Assembly: GCF_014203235.1 (NCBI RefSeq)
Contig: NZ_JACHIN010000007.1
Location: 30,294 to 94,293 of the forward strand
Direction of reading: 5' to 3'
DNA: 64,000 bases
Origin: Nonomuraea endophytica
Lineage (GTDB): Bacteria; Actinomycetota; Actinomycetes; Streptosporangiales; Streptosporangiaceae
In this document: positions 8,538 to 16,588 of the stretch, piece by piece
Layout: each line of letters opens with the position of its first letter
Numbering within the stretch: the first letter of the stretch is position 1
Translations under genes and position numbers: made by a program
The notes under the pieces: model-generated
What the model was told of the DNA's origin: nothing
The model's input: only the letters and a program-made list of their open reading frames with translations
Database searches by the model: none

Positions 8538-9170
8538 TTGAACCACCCTCCGATCACCTTGCCTCGCCTGACCACGCTCGCCCGCGACGCGGTGCCGAAG
8601 CTGCTGGAGGCGGTCGTGGCGCCGCTGGTCATCGTGTATGCCAGCGTGTGGCTGCTGGGCACCCAGGGCGCGTTGTTCGCGGGCCTGGCGTGGTTGTTCG
8701 GCGGGCTGATCTGGCGGCTGGCGCGGCGGGCCAAGGTCCCGGCCACGATGTGGATGGCGGCGCTGGCGCTGTCGTTCAGGACGGCGGTCTCCTTCTGGAC
8801 CGGCGACTGGCACTACTGGGCCATCCAGCCGGAGCTCGGCACCATCTGCATCAGCGTGGTCTTCCTGGCCTCGGTCCGGCTGAACAAGCCGCTCGTGCAG
8901 AAGCTCACCCTCGACTTCGTCCCGCTGCCATCCGTGGTGCTCAAGCACGCCCGGATGCGCAGGTTCTTCGCCAGGATCACGCTGCTGTGGGGCTTCGTGC
9001 TGCTGGCCAACTCGACGGTGAGCATCTGGCTGGCGCTCAACGAGTCACAGCTCCAGGGCTACATGCTGGTCCGCACCGGCGTGGTCGCGCTGATCAGCGG
9101 CTCGGCGATCGCCTTCTCCGTCCTGGCCTTCAAGCGGGTCCTGCGCCGCATGCACGTGGCCCACGCCTGA
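8538..9170 (+). CDS. VC0807-like integral membrane protein
   Basis: 210 aa, five or six hydrophobic segments (VAPLVIVYASVWLL; ALFAGLAWLFGGLIW; LGTICISVVFLASV; LLWGFVLLANSTVSIW; TGVVALISGSAIAF). It resembles the VC0807/intracellular-septation-protein-like group of bacterial membrane proteins with no assigned biochemical role. The TTG at 8538 is chosen because GGAG lies six bases upstream and homology begins there. The last 126 bp overlap the 3' end of the convergent gene at 9045. Confidence 0.75.
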   Translation: MNHPPITLPRLTTLARDAVPKLLEAVVAPLVIVYASVWLLGTQGALFAGLAWLFGGLIWRLARRAKVPATMWMAALALSFRTAVSFWTGDWHYWAIQPELGTICISVVFLASVRLNKPLVQKLTLDFVPLPSVVLKHARMRRFFARITLLWGFVLLANSTVSIWLALNESQLQGYMLVRTGVVALISGSAIAFSVLAFKRVLRRMHVAHA

Positions 9171-10073
9171 CCGCTCGGCCAGCACGATCGCGCCGCAGCC
9201 GGCCATCACCAGGCCGGTGAGCGTCGCGAACAGCTCCACCAGGTCCGGCACCGGCGTGGCCACCGGCCCGGCCAGCGGGCCCGCGCTGAGCGTGACGATC
9301 AGGCCGTAGAGGCCCCAGCCGAACATCGAACCCGACCCCACCCAGGCGATGGCCAGGGTACGCCCGCCGTACCCCTTGACCAGGGCGAGCAGTGCGAACG
9401 CGGCGGCGGCGATGAGCGCGCCCTTCAGCCCGTTCTGCAGGAAGGCGGTGGTGCCGGAGGCGGCCGCCATCTCCGGGGGCAGGCCGAGCGTGCCGCCGAA
9501 GGCCCAGAAGAGCTTGATGCCGGCGAGCGGCAGTGCCACGGCCAGCGCGCCGCGGGCCATGATCCGCTGGAGCGGCAGCGTCGCGGTCGGCGCCGGGCGG
9601 ACCGCGCGGAAGGCCCGTGGCCAGCGGTCACGGGCGTAGAGGGCGAAGGCCGTGCTCAGCCCGATCGCCTGGCCGATGAATCCGCCGTAGACCGCCATGT
9701 ACACCCACGGCGCGATCGGCCCGTCCGCGGGGAAGACCGACAGGCCCTCGACCAGCACGCCCACCGGCGCGGTCACCAGGATCACCGAGAGCAGGCCGAT
9801 GCCGACCCACATGGGCAGAAGCACGAGCCAGGCGGGCAGCCGCATCCCCCACCGCATGGTGAACGACAGCGCCAGCACCAGCCCCACCAGGTCCATGCCG
9901 AACGTCATGGCGTTCATGGCGACCATGACGGGATTGGCGAGGAGGGCCGGGTCGGAGACGCCGACGTGGTTGCCCGCCAGCCAGAGCAGCTTGATGGTGA
10001 GGTAGGGGAGCATGGCGGCCATCGCGACGATCGCGGCGGTGATCCGGCCTATGCCGGCTCGTTCACTGGTCAT
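9045..10073 (-). CDS. Integral membrane protein of unknown function with antisense-overlapping C-terminus
   Basis: 342 aa, about eight hydrophobic segments up to residue 300. The final 42 or so residues (after LAERSG) are hydrophilic, rich in D, E, H and Q, and are read antisense to the end of the VC0807-like gene. This tail is probably a recent stop-codon loss rather than a functional domain. It ends a minus-strand pair with the sensor kinase at 10105 (31-bp gap), so it may be the kinase's output or membrane partner; no function is recognised. Confidence 0.75.
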   Translation of the reverse strand: MTSERAGIGRITAAIVAMAAMLPYLTIKLLWLAGNHVGVSDPALLANPVMVAMNAMTFGMDLVGLVLALSFTMRWGMRLPAWLVLLPMWVGIGLLSVILVTAPVGVLVEGLSVFPADGPIAPWVYMAVYGGFIGQAIGLSTAFALYARDRWPRAFRAVRPAPTATLPLQRIMARGALAVALPLAGIKLFWAFGGTLGLPPEMAAASGTTAFLQNGLKGALIAAAAFALLALVKGYGGRTLAIAWVGSGSMFGWGLYGLIVTLSAGPLAGPVATPVPDLVELFATLTGLVMAGCGAIVLAERSGVGHVHAAQDPLEGQDGEGDRRAADQRDHAGADQHVALEL

Positions 10074-10104
10074 GCTCCGATCGTGCTGCGGCGGGCCGCC
10101 CGGC

Positions 10105-11256
10105 TCATCCCGCTGTGCGGGGATCCGCCTCCCCCGCGCGGGGGAGCTCCACGGTCAGCTCGTAGCCGTCGCCGCGAGGGCCGGCGGTCAGGATGCCGCC
10201 CGCCAGCCGTACGCGCTCGCGCAGGGCCGTCAGGCCGGTGCCGCCGCCGATCGCGGTCGCCCGCCCGCCGGGCGCCCCGTTGACGACGCTGACCCGCAGT
10301 TCCCCGACCGTCACCGTCACGAGCGCGCCCGGCGCGTGCTTGGCCGCGTTCGTCAGCCCCTCCTGGACCACCCGGTGCGCCAGCGGCGGCTCACCGGCCA
10401 GCCGCAACGTGATCTCCATGCCCGAGGCGCGCGCCCGCTCGACCAGCTCGGCCACGCTCCCGCCCACCGGGTCGAGCGGCGCGCTCTCCCCCTGCTCGCG
10501 CAGCAGCCCGATGATCTGGCGCAGCCGCTCGGTCGCGTCCGCCGCGGCCACGCGCAGCTCCCCCGCCGCCTTGACCTGCGCGGGCGTCAGCCCGGGTGAC
10601 AGCTCCAGGCCCGCCGCGCGCACCGCGATGAGCGCCAGGTCGTGGCCGAGGGAGTCGTGCATGTCGTGGGCGATCCTGGTGCGCTCGCGCAGGCGCGCCT
10701 GCGACTCGGCCGCCGCCTGCGCCCGCGCGCGCTGGGTGCGCAGCCTGCTCCGCAGCCCCCCGATCAGGTACGGCACCGCGTACGTGCCCAGCAACCCGGT
10801 CACCATGGCGATCCACTGCTCGGCCCGCCCGCCCTCGGCCAGCACCAGCACGCTAGCGGCGCCCGCGATCCCGGCGAACGCGGCCACCGCCTGCCGCAGC
10901 CGCTCGACCTGGCGCCCGGCCAGGTAGGCGTACCAGAAAAGGCCCAGTGACAGCAGCGTCATCGGGATGACCTTCGTGACCCCGACTCCCGGCAGCCAGC
11001 CGAGGTCGAGCGTGGCGAAGCCCATCTCCAGGTCCCAGGGCGCGGCCAGCGTGATGAGCACGACCGCGGCCACCGGCCAGGCCCGCCCCACGGCGACGGC
11101 GGCCGCCAGCAGCACGACGCGGGTGCCCGTCACGGCCACGAACGGCCCCAGGCCGTCGAGCGGATCGGGCCCGGAGGCGGCGGCGAGCACCGACAGGGCC
11201 AGCCAGACGAGCACGTCGTAGGCGACTTGGCGGCCGGATCGGCTGAGGTGGTTCAC
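10105..11256 (-). CDS. NarL-type two-component sensor histidine kinase, no adjacent response regulator
   Basis: 383 aa. Several N-terminal transmembrane segments (about 10-160), then a HisKA_3 dimerisation/phosphoacceptor helix ERTRIAHDMHDSLGHDLALI (phosphoacceptor His in MHDSLGH, near residue 198) and a HATPase_c domain with the N-box QEGLTNAAKHA and G-box GGGTGLTALRERV. The GTG start is at 11256. Usually the cognate LuxR-type regulator is adjacent; here the downstream neighbour is a membrane protein instead, so the kinase is an orphan within this window. Confidence 0.9.
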   Translation of the reverse strand: MNHLSRSGRQVAYDVLVWLALSVLAAASGPDPLDGLGPFVAVTGTRVVLLAAAVAVGRAWPVAAVVLITLAAPWDLEMGFATLDLGWLPGVGVTKVIPMTLLSLGLFWYAYLAGRQVERLRQAVAAFAGIAGAASVLVLAEGGRAEQWIAMVTGLLGTYAVPYLIGGLRSRLRTQRARAQAAAESQARLRERTRIAHDMHDSLGHDLALIAVRAAGLELSPGLTPAQVKAAGELRVAAADATERLRQIIGLLREQGESAPLDPVGGSVAELVERARASGMEITLRLAGEPPLAHRVVQEGLTNAAKHAPGALVTVTVGELRVSVVNGAPGGRATAIGGGTGLTALRERVRLAGGILTAGPRGDGYELTVELPRAGEADPRTAG

Positions 11257-11618
11257 GCCCTCGACGGTAGTGGGCGCCGGGCACCGCCCGGACCTGCCGA
11301 ACGTGGTGTGAGAACCCCGACGAAGGTAGGGCTAACCCCACCTCTGATTCGGATACCTGCACTCCTGACTCACCGGGAGGACCCAGGAAGGATCGATGGT
11401 GTCAGCCGGAGGTCGTACCTCGACCCTGACGAAAGTCGGGGGTGGTGCGTACCGAACGTCCGATGCGCCGTGAACTGCGGACTTCTTACCTTCGTGGTGG
11501 TGTGACCCCGAGAACGTCTCAGGGGTTTGCCCGTGACCTTAGGGGGTTGTCCCCCGATGCCTCGCGGCTCCTCCGCCGAGATGGTGGATGGGCCCACTGA
11601 AGATTCGGAGTGCACGAC
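11257..11618. promoter_or_regulatory. Divergent intergenic region with a direct repeat
   Basis: 362 bp between the sensor kinase and DedA genes. It contains two similar 15-bp elements, CCCGACGAAGGTAGG at 11316-11330 and CCTGACGAAAGTCGG at 11425-11439, 109 bp apart in the same orientation. Both are followed by a C- or G-rich run. They fit tandem activator sites (for example a LuxR-type response regulator) but no regulator is named. No convincing small ORF is seen here. Confidence 0.4.
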
Positions 11619-12239
11619 ATGTCTCACGCGATTCTCGACCTGCTGCAACAGGTCATGTCCTCGCCGTGGCTTTATGTCGCGCTGTTCGCCCTCGCGCTGC
11701 TGGACGGGTTCTTCCCGATCGTGCCGGCGGAAACCTCGGTGATCACCGCCGGGGTGTTCGCGGTGACCGGGCAGACCAACCTGGTGCTGGTCATCGTGGT
11801 GGCCGCCCTGGGCGCCTTCGCCGGCGACCACATCTCCTACCTCATCGGCCGCAAGTTCGGCGGACGGCTCCGCGAACGCAAGGCCCTCGTGTGGGCGCGC
11901 AACGCGCTGGCCGAGCGGGGCGGGCTGGTGCTGGTGGTGGCCAGGTACATCCCGGGCGGGCGGACGGCGACGACATTGACCATGGGCGCGGTGCGCCACC
12001 CACTGCGATCGTTCACCTTCTTCGACGCGATCGCGACCTCCTCCTGGGCCGTCTACTCCGCGCTGATCGGCTTCTTCGGCGGGATGGCCTTCGAGAACGA
12101 CCCGATCAAGGGACTCCTGCTCGGCCTCGGCATCGCATTGTCGATCACCGCGATCGTCGAAGGGGTCCGCTTCATCAGGAAGAAGCGAGCCGCTACTCAG
12201 GATTCGGCGGAGCGACTCCCTGTAGACACGTCCGTTTGA
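11619..12239 (+). CDS. DedA-family membrane protein
   Basis: 206 aa. Shows the DedA/SNARE-associated core: FPIVPAETSVITAG after the first segment, GDHISYLIGRKFGG, and the RYIPGGRT motif with the conserved Arg and Gly residues. Characterised DedA proteins translocate undecaprenyl phosphate or phospholipids across the cytoplasmic membrane. ATG at 11619 has GGAG eight bases upstream; a GTG three codons earlier is possible. First gene of an apparent co-directional run with the DMT transporter, glycosyltransferase and DUF998-like gene. Confidence 0.9.
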   Translation: MSHAILDLLQQVMSSPWLYVALFALALLDGFFPIVPAETSVITAGVFAVTGQTNLVLVIVVAALGAFAGDHISYLIGRKFGGRLRERKALVWARNALAERGGLVLVVARYIPGGRTATTLTMGAVRHPLRSFTFFDAIATSSWAVYSALIGFFGGMAFENDPIKGLLLGLGIALSITAIVEGVRFIRKKRAATQDSAERLPVDTSV

Positions 12240-12276
12240 CCCTTTTTGGCGACTATCCACTAGAGAGGAGCGTTTC

Positions 12277-13092
12277 ATGACTGTGCTGGCCGCGGCGATC
12301 GCCCTGATCGGCTCGCTGTTCTTCGCGCTCGGTGCGGCACTTCAGCAGTTCGAAGCACTCGGCTCCGGCAAGACCCGCCTGCGTACGCTCGTCCGGCGGC
12401 CGCGGTGGGTCATCGGCGGGGCCTCCATCGTCGCGGGCGGCGGCCTGCACATCGTCGCGCTGGGTCTCGGCCCGCTGACGATCGTGCAGCCGATGGGCGT
12501 GGCCAGCCTGTTGTTCGCGCTGCCGCTCGCGGCGGCGCTGCACGGGCGCCGGCCCTCCCGCGCCGAGCTGGGCTCGGCCGCCGTCGTGGCGGTCGGACTG
12601 ATCGGCCTGGTTCTCCTGGTTCCCCCATCAACCGGCCCTTCGCACCTGAGCCTCCAGGAGGTGGCGATCTTGCTCGCCGTCTCCGGTGTGGCCGCGGTGC
12701 TGCTCTGGGCAGGTTCCAGGATCGCCTCCCCCGCCGGTCGGGCCGCCCTGCTCGCCACCAGTGCCGGAGTTCTCTACGGCGCGACGGCCACCCTCATGCG
12801 GGTGCTCGCCGACACCTTCGGAGAACAGGGCTGGAACTGGTGGTACCTGCTCGCTCTGCCCGTCCCCGCGCTGCTCGCCCTGATGCTCCTGCAGCGCGCC
12901 TACGCCGTAGGCCACTTCGGCGTCTCCTTCGCCTCGCTGCAGATCGCCGACCCGCTCACCGCGGTGGCCTTCGGCGCCCTGCTGCTCGGTGAACCTCTGC
13001 CCACCGGCGTTGCCCCCATCGCCGCCGCCGCGCTCACCGCGGTCGGAACCGTGGCACTTGCCCGCACCACCCCCTTGGAAAGGTCCGCCTGA
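12277..13092 (+). CDS. DMT (EamA-like) transporter
   Basis: 271 aa with about nine or ten hydrophobic segments. The opening AIALIGSLFFALGAALQQFE and the GVASLLFALPLAAAL and DPLTAVAFGALLLGEPLPTG stretches match the DMT superfamily variant common in actinomycetes. A strong GAGAGGAG ribosome binding site precedes ATG 12277. The stop is 1 bp before the glycosyltransferase start, so the two are coupled. Substrate unknown. Confidence 0.85.
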   Translation: MTVLAAAIALIGSLFFALGAALQQFEALGSGKTRLRTLVRRPRWVIGGASIVAGGGLHIVALGLGPLTIVQPMGVASLLFALPLAAALHGRRPSRAELGSAAVVAVGLIGLVLLVPPSTGPSHLSLQEVAILLAVSGVAAVLLWAGSRIASPAGRAALLATSAGVLYGATATLMRVLADTFGEQGWNWWYLLALPVPALLALMLLQRAYAVGHFGVSFASLQIADPLTAVAFGALLLGEPLPTGVAPIAAAALTAVGTVALARTTPLERSA

Positions 13093-13093
13093 C

Positions 13094-14299
13094 ATGGCCA
13101 TGCCCCTGCCGACCCGCACCCCCGAGCTTCACCCCGTCGCCGACCGTCCCCGCCGGATCCTGATCTCGACCGACACGTATCCCCCCGACGTGAACGGCAC
13201 CGCGGTCTTCACCTACCGCCTGGCCACCGGCCTGGCGGAGCGCGGCAACGAGGTCCACGTGATCTGCCAGTCGGACGAGGGCCCGGCCAAGGCGGACGTG
13301 GTCGACGGGGTCATCGTGCACCGGCTGCGCTCGGCGCCGCTGCTGGTCCACCCGACCATGCGGGTGACGGTCCCGACCCGGCTCGACCGGCTCGTCGAGG
13401 CCATCGACCCGGACGTGCTGCACTCCCAGGGCCATTTCGTGGTCGGCCGGGCGGCCATCAACGCCGCCCGCCGCCGCGGCGTCCCGGTCGTGGCGACCAA
13501 CCACTTCATGCCCGACAACCTCTTCCAGTTCGGGCACGTGCCCGCGCGGCTGCGGGCCAAGGCCGGGCAGCTCGCCTGGCGCGACTTCCGCCGCATTTTC
13601 AACCGCGCCCAGCGGGTCACCACGCCCACGCCGCTGGCCGCCAAGCTGCTGGCCGACACCGGCTTCACCGGCCAGGTCGAGCCGGTCTCGTGCGGCATCG
13701 ACCTGGCCCGCTTCCACCCGCACACCGAGCCCAAGCAGTGGGCGCGCAAGATGTTCGGGCTGCCCGACCGCAACACCGTGCTGTTCGTGGGCCGCCTCGA
13801 CGAGGAGAAGCGGCTCGACGACCTGGTGCGGGCGCTGCCGTACGTGCTGAACGAGACCGACGCGCAGCTCGCCTTCGTCGGCCGCGGCAACCAGCGCGAG
13901 GTGCTGGAGCAGCTGGCCAAGCGGATCGGGGTGGCCGACCGGGTGTTCATGCTCGGGTTCGTGCCCGACGAGCAGATGCCGCAGGCCTTCGCCGCCGCCG
14001 ACGCGTTCGCCATGCCGAGCATCGCGGAGCTGCAGAGCATCGCGACGCTGGAGGCCATGGCCAGCGGGCTGCCCGTGGTCGTCGCCGACGCGATGGCGCT
14101 GCCGCACCTCGTCGACGACAACGGCTTCCTGTTCCCGCCCCGCGACGTCATCGCGCTCGCCAAGAACCTGACGACGCTGCTCACCGACGAGGCGCTGCGC
14201 GAGCGCATGGGCAAGGCCAGCCGCGAGCTCGCCCTCACCCACGACCACCAGAACTCCCTTGCCCGGTTCGAGCAGATCTATGATGAGGTGGCGCGATGA
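13094..14299 (+). CDS. GT4-family glycosyltransferase
   Basis: 401 aa, retaining GT-B fold. N-terminal acceptor domain opens RRILISTDTYPPDVNGTAV; the C-terminal nucleotide-sugar domain has FVGRLDEEKRLDDLV and the E-x7-E motif region around SIAELQSIATLEAMASGLPV. Resembles PimB/MgtA-type mannosyl- or glucosyltransferases acting on lipid acceptors at the membrane. Position between a DMT transporter and a DUF998-like membrane protein, with a DedA protein upstream, fits modification of an envelope lipid, but donor and acceptor are not determined by the sequence. Confidence 0.9.
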   Translation: MAMPLPTRTPELHPVADRPRRILISTDTYPPDVNGTAVFTYRLATGLAERGNEVHVICQSDEGPAKADVVDGVIVHRLRSAPLLVHPTMRVTVPTRLDRLVEAIDPDVLHSQGHFVVGRAAINAARRRGVPVVATNHFMPDNLFQFGHVPARLRAKAGQLAWRDFRRIFNRAQRVTTPTPLAAKLLADTGFTGQVEPVSCGIDLARFHPHTEPKQWARKMFGLPDRNTVLFVGRLDEEKRLDDLVRALPYVLNETDAQLAFVGRGNQREVLEQLAKRIGVADRVFMLGFVPDEQMPQAFAAADAFAMPSIAELQSIATLEAMASGLPVVVADAMALPHLVDDNGFLFPPRDVIALAKNLTTLLTDEALRERMGKASRELALTHDHQNSLARFEQIYDEVAR

Positions 14300-15015
14300 T
14301 CTGGGGTGCCGTCGCCGGTGCGCTGGTCGCTGTGTTCTCGCTGGGTTACGCCCAGCTCGCGCTGCCCGAGCAGCCTCTCCTCAGTGACTACGCGCTGGTC
14401 TCCGGCGGGCTGGTGCCGGTCGTGACCGGCATGCTCGGGCTCGCCGCCACCTGCGTCTTCCTCGCGTACGGCCTGGCCGTGCGCGAGCCCGCGCGCACCG
14501 CGGCGACCCGGGTCCTGCTGCTGGCCGGAGCCGCCGGCCTCATGCTCAGCGCCGTCTTCCCCACCGACCCCGCGGGGGTCGCGGTCAAGTCGATCACCGG
14601 GGAGATCCACCGCTGGTCGGCGGCCGTGGTCTTCACCACACTGCCGGTGGCCGGCTGGATGCTGGCCCGCGCCCGCGGCGCGCTGCCCCGCTGGAACGCG
14701 GTGCGGGCCCTGGCGGTGACCTCGGCGATCACGCTGGTGGTCTACCTGGCGACGCACCCCGCCTCGTTCCTGTCCCCGCTGATCAACGGCGGCGCCTACT
14801 ACGGGCTGCTGGAGCGGGCGCTCGTGCTGGCCGAGATCGTGCTCCTGGTCGTGATGGCCATCGCCGCCCTCCGGGAACACCGCCACCCGTCCACCGCCGC
14901 CATTCCCACGCAGGGCGCCGCGCCAGACATCGCGTCCGACACGGCGGGCTCCGGTCCCGCGCCGGACGCCGGGCCGGGTCCCGCCGCCGGGCGCACGGAA
15001 CATCTGGCCGCCTAG
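14296..15015 (+). CDS. DUF998-like integral membrane protein
   Basis: 239 aa, about six hydrophobic segments, then a proline/alanine-rich hydrophilic tail from about residue 200. The FPTDPAG motif after the third segment and IHRWSA are typical of DUF998. It overlaps the glycosyltransferase stop by four bases (ATGA) and closes the operon ahead of a strong terminator. Function unknown. Confidence 0.82.
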   Translation: MIWGAVAGALVAVFSLGYAQLALPEQPLLSDYALVSGGLVPVVTGMLGLAATCVFLAYGLAVREPARTAATRVLLLAGAAGLMLSAVFPTDPAGVAVKSITGEIHRWSAAVVFTTLPVAGWMLARARGALPRWNAVRALAVTSAITLVVYLATHPASFLSPLINGGAYYGLLERALVLAEIVLLVVMAIAALREHRHPSTAAIPTQGAAPDIASDTAGSGPAPDAGPGPAAGRTEHLAA

Positions 15016-15022
15016 CGCAAAT

Positions 15023-15072
15023 ACCCCCTTGACCACGGGGAGGCGATCGCCTCTCCCCCTGGTCATGGGGGT
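15023..15072 (+). terminator. Long stem-loop after the glycosyltransferase operon
   Basis: Near-perfect inverted repeat centred on GCGATCGC (15043-15050): the 5' arm begins ACCCCC (15023) and the 3' arm ends GGGGGT (15072), with a few mismatches, followed by GTTTG. The very long stem and short T-run are typical of high-GC terminators. Confidence 0.8.
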
Positions 15073-15130
15073 GTTTGTCGTCCGGGACCCTTCGACGGGC
15101 GTCGAAGCGAATCGGACCTAGGCTCGGACC

Positions 15131-15832
15131 ATGCTCATCACCCGATACACGCAGGCCACGGCCGTACTCGAAGACAGCGGCGTGGTGCCGCCGCCGGTCC
15201 CGCAGGACGCCGAGCCCGGCACGCTCGCGTGGCTGCGGGCGCGGGTGTCGCGCTTCGCCTCCGGCCCTGTGCACGCCGAGCGCCGCCGGGCCGTCGTCGA
15301 GCTGCTGGCCTCGTTCGATCCGGCCGAGCTGCGGGTGCGGGCCAGGGCGCTGGCCGGCGTACCGGCCGACGAGGTGGCGGCCAGGAGTTTCGGGGTGGAC
15401 CAGGTGGCGGCGGTGTCCGCGGCCGCGAGCGGCTACCTCAGCGGGGAGACGAGCCCCGAGGCCGACGCCGCGGTCAGGGAGCTGCTGCCGCTCGGCATCC
15501 CGATGATCACCGTGTTGCTGCAGGCGCACGCCTCCACCGCGGCGCTCATCGCCAACGCGCGGGCCCACGACGACGGCGTCACGCCCATCGAGGACCTGCT
15601 GCACGAGACGCTCCGCCACGACCCGCCGCTGAAGCGCACCCGCCGGGTCGGGGTGGAGATCGATCTGGTGGCCGCCAACCGGGACCCGGACGTCTTCCCC
15701 GACCCGGACCGCTTCGACCCGTCCCGCGGGCGCACCCCGCACCTCACGTTCGGCCACGGTGTCCGGCCCTGCCCGGCCGCCGCCCACGCGCTGGCCATCG
15801 CCGCCGGCTACCTCGAAGGGAACCGCTCATGA
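15131..15832 (+). CDS. Compact cytochrome P450-like protein lacking the central region
   Basis: 233 aa against about 400 for a bacterial P450. Recognisable landmarks in order: a C-helix-like HAERRRAV, an I-helix-like LLQAHASTAALIA, the K-helix ExxR in HETLRHDPPL, the AANRDPDVFPDPDRFDP meander approach and a haem loop FGHGVRPCPAA containing the candidate thiolate cysteine. What is missing is most of the B/B' and F-G substrate-recognition region. The frame is intact and codon use is like the neighbours, so this is either a genuinely minimal haem protein or a well-preserved remnant. Its last four bases overlap the PEP-mutase-family gene (ATGA). Confidence 0.75.
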   Translation: MLITRYTQATAVLEDSGVVPPPVPQDAEPGTLAWLRARVSRFASGPVHAERRRAVVELLASFDPAELRVRARALAGVPADEVAARSFGVDQVAAVSAAASGYLSGETSPEADAAVRELLPLGIPMITVLLQAHASTAALIANARAHDDGVTPIEDLLHETLRHDPPLKRTRRVGVEIDLVAANRDPDVFPDPDRFDPSRGRTPHLTFGHGVRPCPAAAHALAIAAGYLEGNRS

Positions 15833-16581
15833 CCGCGAACGAAACGGCCGGCGAGGTGTTCGGGCGGCTGCACGTGCCGGGGCGGCCTTTGTTGCTGCCG
15901 AACGCCTGGGACTACGGGTCGGCGGCCACGCTGGCCGCCGAGGGGTACCCGGCGATCGGGACGACCAGCCTGGGGGTCGCGGCGGTGCACGGCAAGCCGG
16001 ACGCCGCCGGTGCCACGAAGCAGGAGACGATCGCGCTGGCCAAGGCCATGGCCGGGCTCGGCGTGCTGGTGACCGTGGACATCGAGGGCGGGTTCAGCGA
16101 CGACCCCGCCGAGGTGGCCACGCTGGTCGCCGAGCTGGGACGGGCCGGGATCGCGGGCGTCAACCTGGAGGACGGGCGGCCCGACGGCACGCTCAGGGCC
16201 ATCGCCCACCACCAGGAGATCATCGAGGCGGCGCTCGGCCACGGCGTGTTCGTCAACGCCCGCACCGACGCGCACTGGCTCAAGACCGGCGACGACGCCG
16301 TCGAGCGGGTCCAGGCGTACGAACGGGCCGACGGCGTCTTCGTCCCCGGCCTGACCGACCCGGCGCGGATCGCGGAGATCGTCAGGAGCACGAGCCGGCC
16401 GGTCAACGTGCTCTACGGTCCGCCGATGGAGGCGCTGGCCGAGGCGGGGGTGGCGCGGGTCAGCACGGGTTCGCTGCTGTATCGGGCGTCGCTTCGCGGG
16501 ATGCTGGCCGTACTGGGAGACGAAGGGCGGGCGATGCCGACCTACGACCAGATCGCCGCGATGCTCCCGCAACCCCGATAA
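15829..16581 (+). CDS. Isocitrate lyase/PEP mutase superfamily protein
   Basis: 250 aa TIM barrel. Begins with a substrate-loop strand LLLPNAWDYGSA; the metal-site strands VDIEGGFSD and VNLEDG and the NARTDAHW strand are clear. The KKCGH loop of true isocitrate lyase is not seen, so this belongs to the broad PEP-mutase/carboxyphosphonoenolpyruvate-like group; likely reaction is C-C or P-C chemistry on a short 2-oxo acid. Translationally coupled to the small P450-like gene. Substrate unknown. Confidence 0.87.
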   Translation: MTANETAGEVFGRLHVPGRPLLLPNAWDYGSAATLAAEGYPAIGTTSLGVAAVHGKPDAAGATKQETIALAKAMAGLGVLVTVDIEGGFSDDPAEVATLVAELGRAGIAGVNLEDGRPDGTLRAIAHHQEIIEAALGHGVFVNARTDAHWLKTGDDAVERVQAYERADGVFVPGLTDPARIAEIVRSTSRPVNVLYGPPMEALAEAGVARVSTGSLLYRASLRGMLAVLGDEGRAMPTYDQIAAMLPQPR

Positions 16582-16588
16582 TCGAGGC

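Noticed and set aside
15131..15832. Simple pseudogene of a full P450
   Set aside because: Frame is intact with clean landmarks and coupled to the next gene, so it is kept as a CDS, although loss of activity cannot be excluded.
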